NCBI GenBank assembly: GCA_007922225.1
Contig: ML679969.1
Location: 18,719,368-18,783,367, forward strand
From: Emydura subglobosa
Lineage: Eukaryota > Chordata > Testudines > Chelidae
Direction of reading: 5' to 3'
DNA: 64,000 bases
Shown here: piece by piece, positions 24,401 through 36,400 of the stretch
How the letters are laid out: each line of letters begins with the position of its first letter
How positions within the stretch are numbered: the stretch's first letter is position 1
Position numbers and translations under genes: made by a program
Notes under the pieces: generated by a model
Database searches by the model: none
What the model was told of the DNA's origin: nothing
The model's input: only the letters and a program-made list of their open reading frames with translations

Positions 24401-27400
24401 GTAGTACAAGTTTCAGGAAAGAATTCACTTCGAGAAACTAACAAGATGGAATCCACTTATGCCACACTAAACAGTACTATACCATTATCATAACAGTAAA
24501 GGAAAAATCTATCTCTACCTCGATCTCACTTATATAATAAAACAAGGAGTCTGCTCTGCATCTGATTCACTTGCACAGCACCTGGGGCTGGCTCACAGCA
24601 CCGGGGCCAAGCTGACCTGCCGGGCGCACAGTGCTGAGCACGGCATGGCCAGATGGGGGTAGGGAAGTGAGTCCATGTGCTCCGCAGGGACCTAAGCGAA
24701 ATGTCAGCTCTCATGGGAGCCATAAACCCACTGAGGAGGAGAGTGAATCTGGATCCGGCCCTTCAGGCCTTGTCCTGCTCTGAGTAGGGTTGATGGGGGT
24801 GCCACCATCTCGCTGGCATGGGCACAGGCCTAGCCAAGGCAGGGAGAGGGGCTAGCCGTGAGTAGTGTCTCCTCCAGTTCTGCCTGGCACATCTGCAGCC
24901 CCCGTATCAGCCAGCAGGGCAGGACTCCCATTATCTCCCCCCCATGCCTGTCCCCTCTGTGACCCCTGCCAGCCTGGCTGTCAAGCACCCGCCTTTGCCT
25001 GGCCCTGGCACCCCCACAAGTGTGATGCCTTGGCGCGTGGCACTCACCACGGTCTGTGCGGAAGCCCAGCATTGGAGCTGGGGAGGAGCCTGGTGGTGGG
25101 CACGGCTGCCCTGATGGCAGAGACAAGGCCCAGCCCTTCATACCAGCCAGCAGGCAGATGAGTGCTAGTGCTGTGCCCCACCGTGCTGCTGCGCTCTTCC
25201 CCCGAACACCCATCCTGCCCTGCCTCCAGGAGACCCCTCCCTGCACAGGTTGGGTTGCTGAGCTGGCCTGTCCCAGCACAAGGATCACAGCCCTGTGCAG
25301 TGGGTCGTTCGTACATGCGGGGATTGGGGCACAGGGATGATGGCTGCAGTGTGGGAAGGGGTGGAAGGAGTTAGGTGCCCAGTGCCCAGGGGATCTCCAC
25401 ACCTTTGAAAACCCCAGCCTCGGTAACTTGTTCAAGGGCACACAGGGAGGCCAAGCTGGGAATAGAACCCAGGAGTCCTGGCTGTCAGGCTCCAGCTGTC
25501 CCCTGCTGTAAGCATTGAACACGATCCCTTCCAGAGCTGCCAGCCCCTGCTCTCAGCACTAGCCATGTTGGCTTTGTCGAGGGGGTTTTGTTCTGTGAGA
25601 CAAGGCGGGAGCGGGGTTCCAGGCTGTGTGTCCAAGTTCTGGAAACCCCAGGGGGAACTGACGTCTGCCCTGCTCCTTTCAGCTAAATACAGTCCCAGAC
25701 AAGTAGCCAGATCTGCCGGCCCTGGCACAGCCAGCTCCGCCCTGCTGCAGTCACAGCGCTGAGCTGGCCCGGCCCAGCTGGAGCATCCGGGATGCTTCAG
25801 CTCTGGCTGGGAAAATGCAGACCCCAGAGCGAGGCTGGGAGCAGGAGCTGCTTGGATGGGGTGGCGCCGGACCCGGGCTTGGGCACCGCCTACCTGCTGT
25901 TAGTGAGCCATAAAACTCCCAGCTGCCCATGTACAAGCTGGCAACCAGCCCGGGGACACCTGCAAAGGGGATGAGCAGCTGTATGGTGCCCCACTGGGCA
26001 GTGCTTCTGGCCTGCTCCTGCTCCCTGAGCTGCGGGGGCCGCACCTGCCCCCAGCTTTTTTCTCTGCCCCGATCATGGGGGTTTCTGCAATCCATGAAAG
26101 TGTCGTGGGCCCAAACCCCCTCCTCTGACCCACACGGCAGGCAAACAGGCGCAACCTACACAACGCTCTGGGAGCCAAGGGGACCCACTAGGTGAGTAGT
26201 CAGCCCATGGCACTCCCTGCTGCTGGGGTCAGAGCAGAGAGGGGTCATCCTGTGGCTGCTCGCATAGGCAGAAGCCAGCTTATCAATTCTCATGCTTCAA
26301 GGCAGCAGGCAGGTGCGCCTGGCTCCACATCTGCACCCTCGCTAGTTGTGTTAGTGGGAAGGGGGCTTTTGCCTCCTTCTGAAGCATGAAGAGCTCTCCA
26401 TTGCTGGGGGCAGGCTTGGGTCCAATCCAACCCAGCATGGCCCATGCGCCAGATGACAGGCCTGGCTGCGCCTGTCGCCACACACGGCACTTTGTCCGGG
26501 GGAGCCAAGTGTTGGGCATTTGTGGAGGGTCAAGAGCCCATTGTCTCAGACGCAGCTCCCCACTGCTCCCTCCTTGTCCCCTGGCGGGGCGTGTCCTGGT
26601 GGCTCTCTCCTCCAGCCTGCTGCAGCTCCGTGCAAGGGAACCCACACTTGGGGCCAGGGCTGGCCAGCAGCTGCGGGCTGGCGACCCTGTGGGGCACAGT
26701 GCTGGAGCAACGCAGGCAGAGCGTGATGGCAACTGAATTCCCTTTCAGCGCGTGATCCGCAGCCGCAGCCAATCCATGGATGCCATGGGCCTCAGCAGCA
26801 AGAAGCAGAACACCGTGTCCACCAGCCACAGCGGCAGCTTTGGCCACAACAACCCAGACATGGGCAAAACCGCCGGCATAGTGAGTGTCCCGCTCCCCAC
26901 CCCGCCCTGCCTTGAGCCCCGCCCATCGGACCCCGCCCCTGCTCTGAGCCCCGCCCATCAGACCCCGCCCCTGCTCTGAGCCCCGCCCATCTGACCCCAC
27001 CCCTGCCCTGAGCCCCACCCATCGGACCCCCGTTCCGAGCCCCACCCTTGCTCTGAGTCCTGTGCATCTGACCCCACCTTGACAAGAGCCTCATCCCCTG
27101 CTCTGAGCCCTGCACGTTTGATCCTGCCCCCTGCCCTGAGCCCCACCCCCAGCTTTGAGCCCTGCTCATCTGACCCAACTTGTTCTGGGCCTTGTCCCTG
27201 CCCTGAGCTCTGGCTCCTGCTGTGAGCTCTGCCCATATGGCCCTGCCCATTGGGCTCTGAGCCCTGTCCCCAGCCTGACCCACCCTCTGCTCTGAGCCCT
27301 ACCTCAGCTCCATGTCCTTCCTGATCCCATCTCCCGTCCCTGCTCCCTCTGGGACCCCTTTGCTCACTTCACCTCCCTGTGCCTGGCTTTAATTCTCCTC

Positions 27401-30400
27401 GGGCCCTGCTCCCTGCTGCCTTCCCCGCCCCACTCCTCCCTGCTCACTGCCTGGGCCCCTCAGTCGCCTCCCAGTCTCCTGCAGGGTGGCAACAGGCAGC
27501 GCGGAGCCCAGCCTTACTGCGGATGGGAAAAAAATGTGTGGGTCCCGGGGTCCGTCTCTGGGTACATGAGTGACTGTGACAGCGAACCCCCCGTCCCTGT
27601 GCTCCAGCCTCCCACCCGCTCCCCCTGCGTCCCCAGCCCCCGACCTGTTCCCAGCCTCCCACCTCCTCCCCTCTGCACCCTCGACCCACTCCCAGCCTCC
27701 CACCCCCTCCCCTCTGCACCCCCCCATCCCAGCCTCCTACCCCTGCGCTCCCCCTGCACCCCTGCGCCCCCGACCCACTCCCAGCGTCCCACCCCTGCGC
27801 TCCCCCTGCGCCCCTGACCCACTCCCAGCGTCCCACCCACTCCCCCTGCGCCCTCAGCACCTGACCCGCTCCCAGCCTCCCACCTGCTCCCCTGTCTGTG
27901 CGAAGCAGCTAGAGCTCTAGCACCGCAGACGGGCCTTGCCCGACCCCTCTCCTCATTGGTGGACGGGCACTGGGTGACGGTTCCCATGCAGGGCAGGTGG
28001 GTGCAGTGGGATCCTGCCGTGCAGCTTTCCCGGGGAGGTGCTGGAGGATCTTTGGTCACCGTGCTAGGATTCTGGGTTGCTTCGCAGGCGGCTGTGTTAA
28101 GACAGATCCTGGCCAACAGAATCCTGGGGCAGGGAGCGTGGCCAAGGGAAGGGCAGCCCTCACCTCTTCCATCAGACCCAGGCTTTGTGGCACCCAGGAC
28201 TGCCTTGTCAACCCATCAAGAGCCCAAGGCCTGCACTTAATTTGCATATAAATTTACATGCAATTTAAATCAAATGTTGCAGGCTGGGAATTCCTGTGTG
28301 TCTTAGACGGCGAGAGGGTTCGGGAGGGCCCTGCTGGAATACTTGGGGGCCAGAGGGTTGTCTCCCTGCCTCCGTTGACTCCAACCTCAGGGACCTGGAG
28401 CAGCCCTTTATTTCCATGGGAACATTGCTGTTTGCAGCATGTCTCCATGGAGGGGTGAGGGGAAGGGTTGAGCCCATCCGAGGTCTGTGGCACTGCCCCT
28501 GCCCCAGTGAAACCAGTGGAAGGTTTATCATTGGCCCCCACAGCTTTAAACTTCCCCGTTGTGTGACCAAGTCCCCCCAGGAGGCTGTGTGGTCTAGTGG
28601 TTAGAATAGGGGAGCTGGGAGTCAGGACTCCTGGATTCCTTGCCCAGCTCGGTCCCTGATTTGTTCCATGTCCTGGGGCGAGTTGTTGCCCTGCTCTGTG
28701 CCTCAATTTCCCCATCTGTTCCGCGGGAGATTGGGGGCTGTGATGCATATTGAGCGATGCCTGCAAAGTTCGTGGAGATCCAAGGAAGGGCAAAGTGTGG
28801 GTGTCACTCCCTGCCCTGAGTTTCAGACTGGAGGAGTGAAATCAGCCGTCAGAGCCAGCTAGCTGTCAAGCGCTGAGGCTCTGGCGCCATCGTGCGGCCA
28901 TGCCACTGCAGCATGCTACAGCTCAGTTTAAACTCCAGCACCCAGCTCCACCTTTGCCCCCTGTCTAGTGGCAGCCCTGGCTCAGGCAGAGTCGGAGGGA
29001 CACATGGGGCATGCCAGTCACTGTGCACATTGGGCAAAAGGAGGTGAGAAGACGGGGGGCTTGTTTGAATTAAATGTCTGTGTGCTCCTGCAAAGAAGGA
29101 TCGAGGCCCCCAGAGTATGGCATGGCAGGGCTGCGTTCCACGGCTGTACTGAGCACAGCCATGGCAAATCCCCCGACACTGGCTCCTGCGCCCCTGGCAA
29201 GCCCGGGCCACACCGCCAGTCCCGTCGCTGAGAGCAAGAGCTGAGCCCCTGGTGCCCAGGAAGGCTTGGCTGGGCTTCAGGGAGGAGTGGTACTTTGGTA
29301 AAGATCGATAGGGTCACTGGACCCACGGTGCCCAGTTGTGGACTGGCACAGGAGCAAAACAGGGCTGGTACCCTCTAACTCTCAGCCAGCTCTGAGCCAG
29401 CCAGGAGCCTGGCGTCCTAACCCTGGCGCTGACACTAACTTGTGGTATAAGCACGTCCTTCTCCGTGCCTCAGTTTCCCCAGTTGTGAGAGACTGACCTG
29501 CCTGGGGCAGGGTACGATGTGGAGTTAACTTGTGTCTGCAAAGGCTTCTCCCCCCTCCTCTCCCTGCTGTGCAAGCCCTACAGTACCCTCTAGGGCTCGC
29601 CCCTGAGAACTGCCAACCCCAAATCAAGCACCCCACGCCCGCAGCTGCTCAGTAGGGGTCCCCACACAGGCCAGTGACGCCAGTAGCACGTTCACAGGGC
29701 CGCTCCGGGAGCTTTTCGCCAGCTTGTGTTACGATGATGGAGCCATTGTGTTTGCATGACTCTCTTCTCTTTTTCTCCCTCTCTCTCTCTCTCCCCTTCC
29801 TCATCTCTCTCTCGCTCTGCTTCTCCCTGGCCGCTTGCCAGTCCTTGCTTGTCCCTGGAAAAGCGCCAAGTAGATGTGGACGCCGAGGCAGCGCCATAGG
29901 GATAGGAACCATAGAAGAGGTTGACGTCTCTCTCTCTCTCTCTCCCCTCCCCACACCCGTCTCTTGTTCGGGAGCCAGTGCTGTGAATGCCGTGGGCTGA
30001 CCTGGGGAGCTGCCGTGCCTTTTCTTTCTGCCTGCGAGGTGGAGTGGAGCGATTCCCCTCCAGTCCTCTGCTGCCTGCACCTGGTCTCACTGCAGCATGA
30101 CCGTGAGCCCCTCGCTCGGCTCCCTCCGCATATGATGGCCAGGCATGTGCACGCCGAGGCTTTAGCTTTGCCTGGCCCGGCAGGTACCAGCAACAGCTCA
30201 AGCCAGCTCCACTTATTAGTGGCTAATGTGGCCACTCTGCAGTGAGGCTGCAGCAAGATGCTGGTGGTGCCGTGGCTTCCCACCACGCCCCAGTGCCTGG
30301 AAGGACAGCGGAGGCATCCCCAATCCACGGGGAAGGTTTTCACAGCACAGCTCAGCCCCCTGTAGCGCTACGCAGCCGGGCTGTGTCGCAGGGCCATGCT

Positions 30401-33400
30401 CCCAGGGATGGGCTGACTCCAGAGGACTGTCTGCAGCGTAGATTGCGGGGGCTCACCACAGACTCCTCATCCTCTGCCTGAGAAGCCGGCAGACGGCTGA
30501 GGCCAGTCTGAGGAGAGCTGGGCAGCCCAGCCCTGCCTGTTCCCATTGGCTCCCGCCCACCCGTCCACCTTGGTGGGGGTTCATTTAATCTGTTAGCAAA
30601 TGCGAATTCATGGATACTTGGCTGGGTCCCTGGCTGGGCTTGCCCTCCCTCTGCTTGTCCCATTCCAATCTGCATGATTGACCTCCATCCCCATTGGCCC
30701 CCGCCCTCTTCCCACCCCCCCACTCACCCTCCCCAGCCAGTGTTGCTGGTTACAAGGAGGGACCCTTCAGTGCCAGCCGTCCTGCAGGGCTCCGCCTGAG
30801 TTGGCAGGCAGTGCAGGCCAGTGGTTAGAGCAAGGGGCATGGAAGTGCAGATGCTTGCGTTCCTCTCCTGGCTGTGTCACTGACTTCCCATGGGATCATG
30901 TCCCCCTGCTGTGCCTCAGTTTCCTCATCTGTAAAGGGGGGGTGGTGGTGCTTTCTTCACAGGGCTTCACTACAGTCCGTGTGGTGCTTGGAGCCCCTCA
31001 GGGGAAAGGTGGGCACAAGACTCTGCAAAGGGCTGGGCTGCTTCAAGCTGTGCTGGAGCCACCTCTCCCCACATCAGGGAACCTGGCTGAGGGCTGCGCT
31101 ATCCACTGACTGCTGCCCCTCCAGCCCCTCTGGGATGGGGCAGACGTCCCAGCAGTGTGGGAGGCAGCCTGACCCAGAGCCCGATACACTAGGATGTGGG
31201 GCATTCTCCCACTGGGCAGACGGAGCAGAGGATGTTCACTCCCCCATAGCATCAGGCCCCATCAGCCACAGTCCCTGCCCAGAGCCTGGCAACTGGCACC
31301 CCATGATGGCGCAGAGCCATTGCTGAATTCCTTCCCCCACCTGGCCCCTGGCTCTCTGCTTCGAGTCCAGGGGGGACCCAGCTGGAGGAGGAGCGGGGGC
31401 CACTGGTGGCATTGAAACTCAGATACGAGGGCTGCCCTCACGATAGAGGTCTGTGAGCAGTAACCAGGGCACCCTGCTGAGCCGTGGGGCGCAGCCCTCG
31501 GGGAGAGGGTGCCTCAAGCTGGGCTGGCTCCAGCTCCGGTTTGGTTTTGCCCTGGTCCAATCTGAACCCGCCCCACCCAGCCCAGCGCGGGTGCCCGTAT
31601 GTGAGTGGGGACTGGCCGCCCCGGTATCTCCTGCTGATGGGATCAACCCTTTTCCAGTCGCTGATTGTTCCTGGGAAGAGTCCGACACGGAAGAAATCAG
31701 GCCCCTTCAGCTCCCGGCGGAGCAGCGCCATAGGCATCGAGAACATCCAGGAGGTGCAGGAGAAAAGGTGGGTGAGGCCAGGCGGGGGGGGAGGGGGGGT
31801 AGCAGGACTGCCGTGGCCTGCCAGGGTTGGCATTGCTCCTGTCCAGAGAAGGAGCAGCACCCACCTCCATCCAACCTCCTTGCCCCGGACAAGACAGCTG
31901 GTCCCCACCTGCCCTGCCCAGGAGTTGCGCCTGTGCCAGTGGGAGGCAGCGATGGCACAGCGGTGGCAGGAAAGCACAGCACCCCACTGCCAGGGCTGAG
32001 CCCCAAGGCGAGAGATCACCATGTGTCCGGCAGGAGGGGCCCCCAGTGAGCACAGAGAGTCTCCTCCGTGGCATCTCGCCATGCGGCTCCGTTTCACCAG
32101 GCTGCTCCCAGCAGACATGCCGGTGAAGGGCGGGCAGGCACGGGGGTCAGGCAGCCCAAGGTCGGGGCATATGCTCACCCCAGGAGGGCAGCTTCCTTGG
32201 AGGGACAAGATACCTGCAAGCTCCTTCTCTGGAGCTGGTCAGAGGGTGTCCCCGTGATCTGCCAGCCGTGGCACTGCACGGCTCAAACCTTGAGGGAGCA
32301 GGGACGCTGCTGGGCCCACCCGGGCCATGCAGGGGTAACTCCCACTGCCAGGCCCAGGCAGCCTGTCTGTTCCGGGGGGGGTCACACTGTGCCCAGGGGA
32401 GCCCAGGCTTCAGGGCAGGGATGCCAACCCAGAACTGGCCCTGGCATGCTATGGGGTGCAAGACCTCAGCTCCCTCCAGAAGGGCCGTCTGAGGCCCACA
32501 GGCAGCTGAGAGCTGCCCAGCAGTGGGTGTGGTTCGAGCGTCTCCCTGGTGTGTGTCTCACAGGGAGAGCCCAACGGGCCCCCAGAAGACGCCCGACAGC
32601 GGCCACGTGTCCCAGGAGCCCAAGTCAGAGAACTCGTCCAATCAGAGCTCTCCAGAGATGCCCACGACGAAGAACAGGTGCGTTCCTCCCTAGCCAGGGT
32701 GCCTCGCGGAGTCGGGCTGTGGCTGGGTCATTCATCTCCTGGGATCTGGACAGGGTGCAGCCGCCCTGAGAACAGCCTCAGCCCTGGGGAGTGGAAGTTG
32801 GGTTCCCTGAACCCGCTGGGCAGAGGGTGAAATACATGTTGGCAAAAGCTTCCAGAGCATTTCCCGAGACGGGTGCTGGGCGCGGGGGCAGAGGGTCGTT
32901 TTTATTTGATCTCACTAATTTGCTCAGCTCTAAAAATGCTTGTCCAGAGCTGAGGGCGCCACTGCAGGGTTGGGCCGGCAGCACAGACCTCACAGCGCTG
33001 CACACCAGGCTCCGGGCACTGAGGGGCAGGGGGACAGGCTGCCCGTGGGCACCCAGTGAGGGGTCTCAGTGCCCTGTCTCTCCATACCTGGGGGAGGGAG
33101 AGGGATGGGACATGTTGAGGGGTGCAGGGTCTCACTCCCCTGTCTCTGTGGAGGGAACGTGTGGGGGTGCTGCTCAAGCTCTCATTGCCCTGTCTCTGCG
33201 GGGGGACTGTGGCGGGTGCTGCCCGGGGTGTCACTGCCCTGTCTCTGCAGGGAGGCGCCGGCGGTGCAGAGGCCTGAGGTGCTGCAGGATTTCTCCCACT
33301 CCTCATCCAGCGCCAGCAGTTTCGGCAGCATGGTGGAGGAGACCGAGGGCATTGACGATGACGACACAGGCGTGGTAACTGGGTGTGCGGGGGGAGGCTT

Positions 33401-36400
33401 GGAACACCAGCTCCTCCCTTCCCTGCCCTCCTGGTCCCAAACCAGGGCTGGAGGGGTCAGTGGCTGGCTGAACCTTGGTGCCTGCTGGCCATGGGGGCAC
33501 TGAAGGGGGGGCTGAAGCCACGGAGCCTGTCCCCTGGGGAGGGAGGTCCCTCTCAGCAGGGGCAGGTGGGGGCAGCATGGGGGGGGCCGTGAGTCTCCCA
33601 GGCTGGCCACGGTTCAGGAGCTTGCCAGCTAAGGAGCCCCTGCCTCACTGTCTGCCCGCCCTCTTTTGTGTGCGCTGCAGGCGAGCCAGTCCTCGGGGAC
33701 GCCCCACCAGCGAGACTCCTTCATCTACAGCACCTGGCTGGACGACAGCCTCAGCACTGCCAGCGGGGGGAGCTCTCCAGGTACCCGGTGCCACCCTGGG
33801 CACTGCCACCTGCCCCCTCCTTGCCTTTGTGCCTTTTCCCGTGGGGCGCTGCCTCTCCCAGCCCCTCAGACAAGGGCGGGGAGCCCAGCCTCTGCCAGAG
33901 ACCTGCTGTATCTGCCAGCGGGGGGGCTCCCATCACCCTGCTCTGCACTCCAGCTAAGGCAGGAAGGGGAGCTGAGTGCCCCCCACTTCCTTATTTAACG
34001 CCCGTTCACACGCTGCACCAAGCACCAGGCCACACCAGCTGGCGCAGCACCCCCACGGGAGCAACTGAGGCTTCTGTGTTTGCCCGTGCGGCCGTGTGAG
34101 AGCTGCACACCTGCCTTTCCATTGAACGGCTCGGGGGATGGGCAAGACCGCGTGTGTCACAGCCTGACATCACAGCTGGTTGGTGGGTGAGCCGAAAACA
34201 ATCCTTACTCTCATATAACACTTTTAATCACTACGTGTCAAAGCACTTGGACGCTCACATGCTGCTGGCAAGGGAGACTGAATTCTCCATTTTACAGCTG
34301 GGGAAACTGAGGCACAGGGACTTTCCCAAGATCACACAGCAGGCCACTGGCAGAGCTAGGACTAGACCCCCGCTCCCTTGACTCCCGATCCAGCGTGCTG
34401 TCCACTAGGCTGCACTGATGGGGGGGAGGGGGAGCATGCACTCAGTTTGGGGAGTGGTGCTTCAGGGAACTGTAACATCAGGAAAATAACTACCAGGGTT
34501 AAAACTTTCAAGGTGGCCGGGAAATCTCTCTACTGCCAGCTGGAATGACAGCAGGCAGAGAGCCGGCACCCACGCCTAGGGCTCTGCTGCCTGCAAGGTG
34601 CCGGGGCCGGGGGGAGGAGGAGGGAGGGCAGAGCTCTGGAATCTCGAGTGCTGCTGGAGATTGCGCAGCTCAGCACACCATGCAACCAGCTACTAACGTG
34701 ACGCGCATGGGTTTCACTTCAGTGTAGCAGGTTCCTTTGTGCTTCTCAGGAAGCATCAAACGGCCTTAAAAGGGAGAAGAAATGGCTCCCTGCGAATCCC
34801 GCTGTGCAAAGCTGGTGTGAGACCTCTGCACCCCCCCCTGCTTCCGGCCCCCCCCAGAGTAGGAGGCCCATCAGTGTGGATCAGGCTGTGCCCTGCAGCT
34901 ATTCTCTGCTCCCCAGAGGACTCTGGGAAGTCAGGCATAAGTTAGAGCAGCCCCAAGGGGGCTGTAACTTACACTGGGTGCCTGCAGGCCTCTGCGTGGC
35001 CCCTTAGATGGGGAGTGCTTAAAGCCCCCGTTCCCTCCCCGACTTCTGCCCAAGTTCTGGCATGGGACGAATGGTGGGAATCAAGCCCCTGCGTCGTCCC
35101 CTCCCCACCTGCTTGCCTGTGCACCAGGTCTCAGGCTATTAAGCATCGGGCATTAAGTTCTCATGCCCCCACTGGGAGCTTGCGTCTCTGCTGCCTTCTC
35201 CCATTCCCATCTGATTCTCCCTTCCAGGCCCCTCTCAGTCACCCCAGCCGGACGCCAGGAAACCTGAGGACCCCACCTGTCCGGAGATCAAAATCCAGCT
35301 GGAGAGATCTGAGCAGCACACGCCCCACCTGGTGAGTGTGCTGGGATGGGCAGGGGATGGCGAAGGGCGACCGGGGCCCCCACTGGGAGTTTAAGTGCCA
35401 AGGCTGAGACACGGGATGGGATCTGTCCAGAAACACTGCCCTGCAGAGGAAGAGGGTTGGGGGGACTCCAGTGCCACCCCAGGGGCCCTCCCTACTCAGC
35501 CCCTTGACACCACGGGGCTTTGCAGAAGAGAAGCCGCAGTCATTCCCCTCATGCACAGAGCTGGTCCCCAGAGACAGGGGCGCTGCAGGTCCCACGTGAG
35601 AGCCTGGCACATAGTGGGCCAATTCTTGGGCTGTCTCTGGCAGGCCGCTGAACATGGGGCGCTGCCCTGTGTGCCCCAGTTCTGGGTGGCCTCCCTGGCT
35701 AGTCACCGCTGGGGCATTTTGGCCGCTCTCCCTTCACGCCACGCTGCACACCCAGAAACGGGCTGTACAGGACGCTGTCAGCCCTCTGTCACCCCTGCAC
35801 CAGCCAGCAGCAGCAGAAGAGGTGTGGGGGGCTGGAATCTGTCCCCCAGCACTTTGTTGTGTGCAGTGGGATTCACCCAAGTGTTCAGCAGGGACCAAAT
35901 GCCCCCACCCCAGTGGTGGCTAGCGCCACTGGCTGCAAAGGGAGCGACAACAGGGCCGAGCTCCCGGCATCCTGCCCATAAAACTCCCTGGCACAGCTCG
36001 GAGAGCCTGAGCGTGCGGCTGGCTGGGGGCTCCAGCGCCTGCTGGCTGCCGAGATCCTGGCATGCTGCTCACAGCCACGAAGATCCACCAGCTGTTGGTG
36101 GCCTGGAGCGGCACCGGCGGACAATGCTTGGCACCCAGAGGATGGATGTTGTCCAAATCCCCTGGGGCCAATGTTCGGCCCAGAACCTTCGCCATGCCTG
36201 GGTTAGGGATCCCAGTGCGAGGCTGCACCCGAAAGAGGTGGTTTCAAATGCTGCTAATGGCGCACCAATTCCAGATCTGCCTGCGGATCTCTGTGTGCCC
36301 CGTCCGCTCGCCTGGTGTCAGGCCTGGGCCGTTGGGCAGCAATGGGCCACGTTAGCCAGGGGCACCGAGTGCTGCAGGCCCTGCGAGCAGGGCAAGGGGC

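Larger units (their letters stand above)
21403..24597 (-). mobile_element. LTR retroelement without coding capacity (two LTRs, PBS, PPT)
   Basis: Two similar LTRs of about 800 bp (3' copy 21403-22229, 5' copy 23801-24597) flank a 1.57-kb interior. On the - strand the 5' LTR ends in CA, then TTT and TGGTGGAGAATTGCAAAA, a primer-binding-site-like start. Just before the 3' LTR (TGTGAGCC) is the purine tract TAGGGGGACAA. The interior holds no gag, pol or env frame. It sits antisense in a RAP1GAP intron. It is either a deleted retrovirus-like copy or a true non-autonomous family. Confidence 0.8.

Noticed and set aside
29842..30000. Read-through of the cassette exon as a terminal exon ending at a TGA near 29,998
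   Set aside because: The continuation is translated CT repeat, and no poly(A) signal follows. A cassette use is simpler.
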